A DNA stretch of 8,911 nt, taken from an uncultured Alistipes sp. (GTDB lineage Bacteria; Bacteroidota; Bacteroidia; Bacteroidales; UBA932). Shown here piece by piece: positions 5,883-8,911 of this stretch (positions are counted from its first letter, which is position 1; each line of letters begins with the position of its first letter). A program made the position numbers and the translations under genes. Under the pieces are notes generated by a model. It saw nothing but the letters and a program-made list of their open reading frames with translations, had not been told where the DNA came from and did not search any database. The stretch lies in the NCBI GenBank assembly GCA_900544195.1, contig UQUJ01000084.1, positions 1 through 8,911 on the forward strand, written 5' to 3'.

Positions 5883-5963
5883 ACTGAGAAGCTGTTTTGA
5901 ATTGTTTGTAATGTTCTTTGAGGTGAAAAAATTCAAACAAACAATTCAAAACAGCCTCTCAGT
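5883..5963 (+). repeat. 81-bp inverted repeat after radA (terminator or MITE-like)
   Basis: Arms 5883-5908 and 5938-5963 are 26 bp each and complementary except for one position (AGAAGC against AGAGGC); the loop is 29 nt. The ends read ACTGAGAAGCTGTTTTG inward. It starts 10 nt after the radA stop, so it could end that transcript. The long AT-rich arms and lack of a following T tract are less typical of a terminator and closer to a small inverted-repeat element. No clear target-site duplication is seen; the flanks CCGTTC and CCGCTTC are only similar. Confidence 0.8.
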
Positions 5964-5973
5964 CCGCTTCAAT

Positions 5974-5997
5974 GGTCGCTGAGCTTGTCGAAGCGAC
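5974..5997 (+). repeat. REP-like motif, single copy
   Basis: GGTCGCTGAGCTTGTCGAAG followed by CGAC. It folds on itself: GTCGCT (5975-5980) pairs with AGCGAC (5992-5997) around an 11-nt loop. It is identical to the copy at 4421-4443 over the shared GGTCGCTGAGCTTGTCGAAG and CG. It lies between the radA inverted repeat and the next promoter. Confidence 0.75.
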
Positions 5998-6006
5998 AGA
6001 ACCATG

Positions 6007-6037
6007 TTCGTAAATTGAAAAAAAATGCGTATATTCG
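6007..6037 (+). promoter_or_regulatory. Likely promoter of the 97-residue gene
   Basis: TTCG (6007-6010), 19 nt, then TATATTCG (6030-6037), one mismatch from TAnnTTTG. The expected start is near 6043, leaving a leader of about 24 nt before the ATG at 6067. The match is imperfect. Confidence 0.5.
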
Positions 6038-6066
6038 CCAAGTTTTAAGACTAAACAAATCAAGAT

Positions 6067-6360
6067 ATGAATCTTAGAGACATCAAAAAGGACATTGAAT
6101 ATGTCATCGGAGCCTTCATCGATGATTGCTCCCTTTTCAGCGCGATAAATCAGAAAGCCGATGACGAGGCTCTGGGTGGACTTTTGGATGAGGCCGTAAA
6201 ACTTTACAACGACCTCAGGGACAAGGTTAACGCAAAGACCGAAGGCAAGAAGGCCGCTTATTTCGCCGGCATCCGCAAGGAACTCCTTGAGAAGACTGAC
6301 GCTCTGTACCAGAAACTCAGCGAGGTCATCAAGGCGGCAGCGAAGGCTGAGGAGAAGTAG
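6067..6360 (+). CDS. Hypothetical small helical protein
   Basis: A 97-residue acidic/basic protein with no signal peptide and no membrane segment. I do not recognise a characterised family. The sequence is rich in Lys, Glu, Ala and Leu; the stretches at about 1-20, 33-56 and 65-95 look helical, with hydrophobic residues spaced for helix packing, and the tail ends in KAAAKAEEK. A single cysteine (C21) lies in FIDDCSLF. It is likely a soluble helical-bundle protein. It has its own promoter-like sequence and a strong terminator, so it is probably a single-gene transcript. Codon use resembles its neighbours and the frame is clean, which supports a real gene; function cannot be inferred. Confidence 0.8.
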   Translation: MNLRDIKKDIEYVIGAFIDDCSLFSAINQKADDEALGGLLDEAVKLYNDLRDKVNAKTEGKKAAYFAGIRKELLEKTDALYQKLSEVIKAAAKAEEK

Positions 6361-6385
6361 TCAAGCTTTTCACCGAATCATATTT

Positions 6386-6415
6386 GGGGAAGGCTTGAGA
6401 GTCTTCCCCATTTTA
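6386..6415 (+). terminator. Rho-independent terminator after the 97-residue gene
   Basis: GGGGAAG (6386-6392) pairs with CTTCCCC (6403-6409) around a 10-nt loop, followed by ATTTTATTT. It begins 25 nt after the stop codon. From 6416 to 6476 nothing further is recognised. Confidence 0.85.
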
Positions 6416-6476
6416 TTTGTGGGCGTTAATGAATATGCCGCAGTAAATCAATAAATCTTTACCAGCATATTTTTTT

Positions 6477-6648
6477 TAGTAACATGAAAAAAATAAGTTG
6501 CCTCAGATTAAGAGAAGATTTTCGAGGATAGATCTATTTTCGAAGAAGGAGTGTGCCGGTGGCACATGACTGATGAGAAAAGAGATGTAGACCGAAAAGA
6601 TTCCTTAAGATGATGCAGGTTATTATTTGAAGGTTACTTAATGCTTAC
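6477..6648 (-). repeat. Dispersed intergenic repeat, copy 3 (inverted), upstream of asd
   Basis: Reverse complement of copies 1 and 2. The ends are TAGTAACATGAAAAAAATAA (6477-6496) and, at the other side, GGTTATTATTTGAAGGTTAC followed by TTAATGCTTAC, which are roughly inverted to each other. The core hairpin TGTGCC-GGT-GGCACA (6552-6566) is perfect. The element ends about 26 nt before the asd ATG. Its outer terminus GCTTAC overlaps the best -7 candidate for asd, so the element may form part of that promoter. Confidence 0.82.
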
Positions 6649-6653
6649 CGTTG
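6626..6653 (+). promoter_or_regulatory. Tentative asd promoter at the repeat boundary
   Basis: TTTG (6626-6629) inside the repeat, 16 nt, then TACCGTTG (6646-6653), one mismatch from TAnnTTTG. The spacing is shorter than usual, so this is weak. No better match exists between the repeat and the ATG. Confidence 0.35.
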
Positions 6654-6674
6654 AACAGAATTTATACTAAGAAC

Positions 6675-7674
<1,000 letters not shown>

Positions 7675-7682
<8 letters not shown>

Positions 7683-7773
7683 GTCCGGTCTCCCGGCCGC
7701 TGTGTTTGACGAACTTGTCAACCGTCCTGGCGCAGAGCCGCCTCTCGATGTCGCTGAGTCCGTCCAAGCGCTC
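7675..7773. repeat. Degenerate REP-like repeats between asd and galE
   Basis: GTCGCTGAGTCCG occurs exactly at 7675-7687 and 7750-7762; the second continues TCCAAGCGCTCC, resembling the full motif. Between them, TTGAC (7706-7710) and GTCAA (7717-7721) can pair around a GAACTT core also related to the family, and 7730-7746 resembles the 51-bp repeat at 1201. This 93-bp gap separates convergent genes and may act in ending both transcripts; no classic T-tract terminator is seen. Confidence 0.65.
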
Positions 7774-7775
7774 CT

Positions 7776-8804
7776 TTATTCCTTGTCGGCCAGATGCTTC
7801 TCCCAAGCCCAGGCTGAGGCCAGCGTGTCTTCGATCGACCTCTCCGCCTTCCAGCCAAGTTCGTTGTTGGCCAGCGTAGGATCCGCCCAGATGGCAGTCA
7901 CGTCGCCAGCCCTGCGTGGAGCGAACCTGTAGTTCAGCTTCAATCCGTTGGCTTTCTCGAACGCGGTGATGAGCTCCATCACTGACAGCGGCTTGCCTGT
8001 GCCGATGTTGAAGATTTCATATTCATCCTTCATCTTGCCGTCAAGCATCCTGCGCACCGCGAAGACATGGGCTTTCGCAAGGTCCACGATGTCGATGAAG
8101 TCTCTCTGGCATGTCCCGTCCGGGGTAGGGTAGTCGTTGCCGAAGACCGAAAGGCACTCGCGCTTGCCGATGGCGGTCTGCGTGATGTAAGGCACGAGGT
8201 TGTTAGGCACGCCGCGCGGAAGCTCTCCGATCAGCGCTGAAGGATGCGCCCCGATCGGATTGAAGTACCTCAGCGCGATTCCCTTTACATTTGGATATGC
8301 CTTCACGGAGTCCCGGAGGATGTCTTCGCACATCTGCTTCGTGTTGCCGTAAGGCGATGTGGCCGGCTGCCTTGGGGACTTCTCGGTGACAGGAAGCTCC
8401 TCAGGCTCGCCATAGACGGTTGCCGATGAGGAGAAAAGAATATTCTCGCATCCGTGCTTTCTGGCCGTCTCGATGACATTCATGAATGATTCCAGATTGT
8501 TCCTGTAGTACATCAGAGGTTCGCTGACGGACTCGCCAACGGCCTTGAACCCGGCGAAGTGGATGACAGCGTCGATCTTGTTGGCGGTGAACAGCAGTTC
8601 CGTTGCCACCGGATCGCAGAAATCCATCTTGACGAAAGGAATATCCTCCCTTCCGGTGATCTTCTTGACACCCTCGTAGCAGGTCTCGTCGCAGTTGGAC
8701 ATGTTGTCGGCCACAATCACATCATAACCGGCCTCAATAAGTTCCACGGTAACGTGGCTTCCGATAAATCCGGCGCCGCCGGACACAAGGACACACTTTT
8801 TCAT
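7776..8804 (-). CDS. galE: UDP-glucose 4-epimerase
   Basis: Interconverts UDP-glucose and UDP-galactose using bound NAD+; cytoplasmic, serving galactose use and surface polysaccharide synthesis. The 342 residues match the GalE length. The Rossmann motif GGAGFIG (9-15), the extended-SDR catalytic set S127 (in FSSSATVYG), Y152 and K156 (in SPYGNTK), the NAD-side segment HFAGFKAVGESV (82-93) and C-terminal motifs RDFIDIVDLAKAH (234-246) and FNIGTG (265-270) are all present. The ATG at 8802-8804 begins MKKCVLVSGGAGFIG, the expected N-terminus. It has its own -7 box at 8857-8864 and a dispersed repeat just upstream. UDP-N-acetyl sugars may also be substrates; this cannot be judged from the sequence. 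Confidence 0.95.
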   Translation of the reverse strand: MKKCVLVSGGAGFIGSHVTVELIEAGYDVIVADNMSNCDETCYEGVKKITGREDIPFVKMDFCDPVATELLFTANKIDAVIHFAGFKAVGESVSEPLMYYRNNLESFMNVIETARKHGCENILFSSSATVYGEPEELPVTEKSPRQPATSPYGNTKQMCEDILRDSVKAYPNVKGIALRYFNPIGAHPSALIGELPRGVPNNLVPYITQTAIGKRECLSVFGNDYPTPDGTCQRDFIDIVDLAKAHVFAVRRMLDGKMKDEYEIFNIGTGKPLSVMELITAFEKANGLKLNYRFAPRRAGDVTAIWADPTLANNELGWKAERSIEDTLASAWAWEKHLADKE

Positions 8805-8856
8805 ATTGATGACAATTTGATTCTCTCCCGACTGCCAAAACAGTCATTTATGGCTG

Positions 8857-8864
8857 CAAATTTA
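8857..8864 (-). promoter_or_regulatory. galE -7 box (TAAATTTG)
   Basis: On the minus strand TAAATTTG matches TAnnTTTG exactly, 52 nt before the galE ATG. Its first two bases overlap the terminus of repeat copy 4, so the upstream part of the promoter lies inside the repeat. No clear -33 TTTG is found at 19-21 nt. Confidence 0.6.
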
Positions 8865-8911
8865 GTAACATTCAAAAAATAACCTGCATCATCTTAAGGA
8901 ATCTTTTCGGT
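8863..8911 (+). repeat. Dispersed intergenic repeat, copy 4 (cut by window end)
   Basis: TAGTAACATTCAAAAAATAA, then CCTGCATCATCTTAAGGAAT and CTTTTCGGT. The last part is the exact reverse complement of copy 3 at 6593-6620. Only the left arm is inside the window. Relative to galE it has the same orientation that copy 3 has relative to asd. Confidence 0.8.

Noticed and set aside
5883..5963. Attenuator or riboswitch for the downstream 97-residue gene
   Set aside because: A separate promoter-like sequence lies after it at 6007-6037, and the structure is a simple long inverted repeat without alternative pairings that I can identify.
6567..6598. Possible hammerhead ribozyme in the dispersed repeat (CTGATGAG followed by CGAAA on the plus strand of copy 3)
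   Set aside because: Only the two core strings match. The bases between them cannot form stem II beyond a single G-C pair, and the CGAAA is CATAAA in copy 1 and CAAAAA in copy 2, so the catalytic core is not conserved.
6552..6613. Conserved 15-codon frame in the repeat (copies 2 and 3: M-T-D-E-K-R ... L-R-stop), with AAGGAG upstream of the hairpin and the ATG
   Set aside because: The frame is open and collinear in all copies, but copy 1 has ACG for the ATG and a different tail. The 13 differences between copies 2 and 3 over 33 codons fall 4, 4 and 5 at codon positions one, two and three, with no third-position bias. This looks like a non-coding repeat.

Overview
The window looks like chromosomal DNA from a member of the Bacteroidales (Bacteroidota). 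The main evidence is the promoter grammar: TAnnTTTG -7 boxes lie upstream of several genes, in some cases with a TTTG/TTG -33 box about 20 nt further up, and there are no convincing Shine-Dalgarno sites. The gene content (NagX/DUF5009-type acyltransferase, RsmE, TsaC, RadA, Asd, GalE) fits. No phage, plasmid, IS transposase, CRISPR array, rRNA or tRNA was seen. Genus cannot be called from the sequence alone.

Layout. 1-311: two tandem copies of an intergenic repeat with inverted ends. 312-546: AT-rich spacer ending in a perfect 16-bp terminator stem. 547-2116 (minus strand): rsmE followed by tsaC, with three 51-bp tandem repeats between them. A 45-bp gap with two facing promoters separates rsmE from a plus-strand pair, a NagX-type membrane acyltransferase and a YfcE-type phosphoesterase (2162-3919). 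Then come a 64-residue cysteine-rich lipoprotein (4035-4229), radA (4511-5872), a 97-residue helical protein of unknown function (6067-6360), asd (6675-7682) and convergent galE (7776-8804, minus strand).

The genes are mostly housekeeping: tRNA t6A synthesis (TsaC), 16S rRNA methylation (RsmE), recombination-intermediate processing (RadA), the aspartate-family amino acid/diaminopimelate branch (Asd) and UDP-galactose supply (GalE). They do not form one pathway.

The unusual content is between the genes. (1) An element of about 150-170 bp occurs four times (two tandem, one inverted, one cut by the window end). It has AT-rich inverted termini and a central GTGCC-ACC-GGCAC hairpin, and it lies in the same orientation immediately upstream of both asd and galE. 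(2) A short REP-like motif (GTCGCTGAGCTTGTCGAAGC) is scattered around radA, asd and galE; one copy lies in frame inside the NagX-type gene and a half-copy supplies the asd stop codon. (3) There is an 81-bp near-perfect inverted repeat after radA. (4) The lipoprotein carries three Cys-Cys pairs spaced exactly seven residues apart. I found no multi-gene defence or mobile system; the repeat families and the small lipoprotein are the best candidates for undescribed biology.
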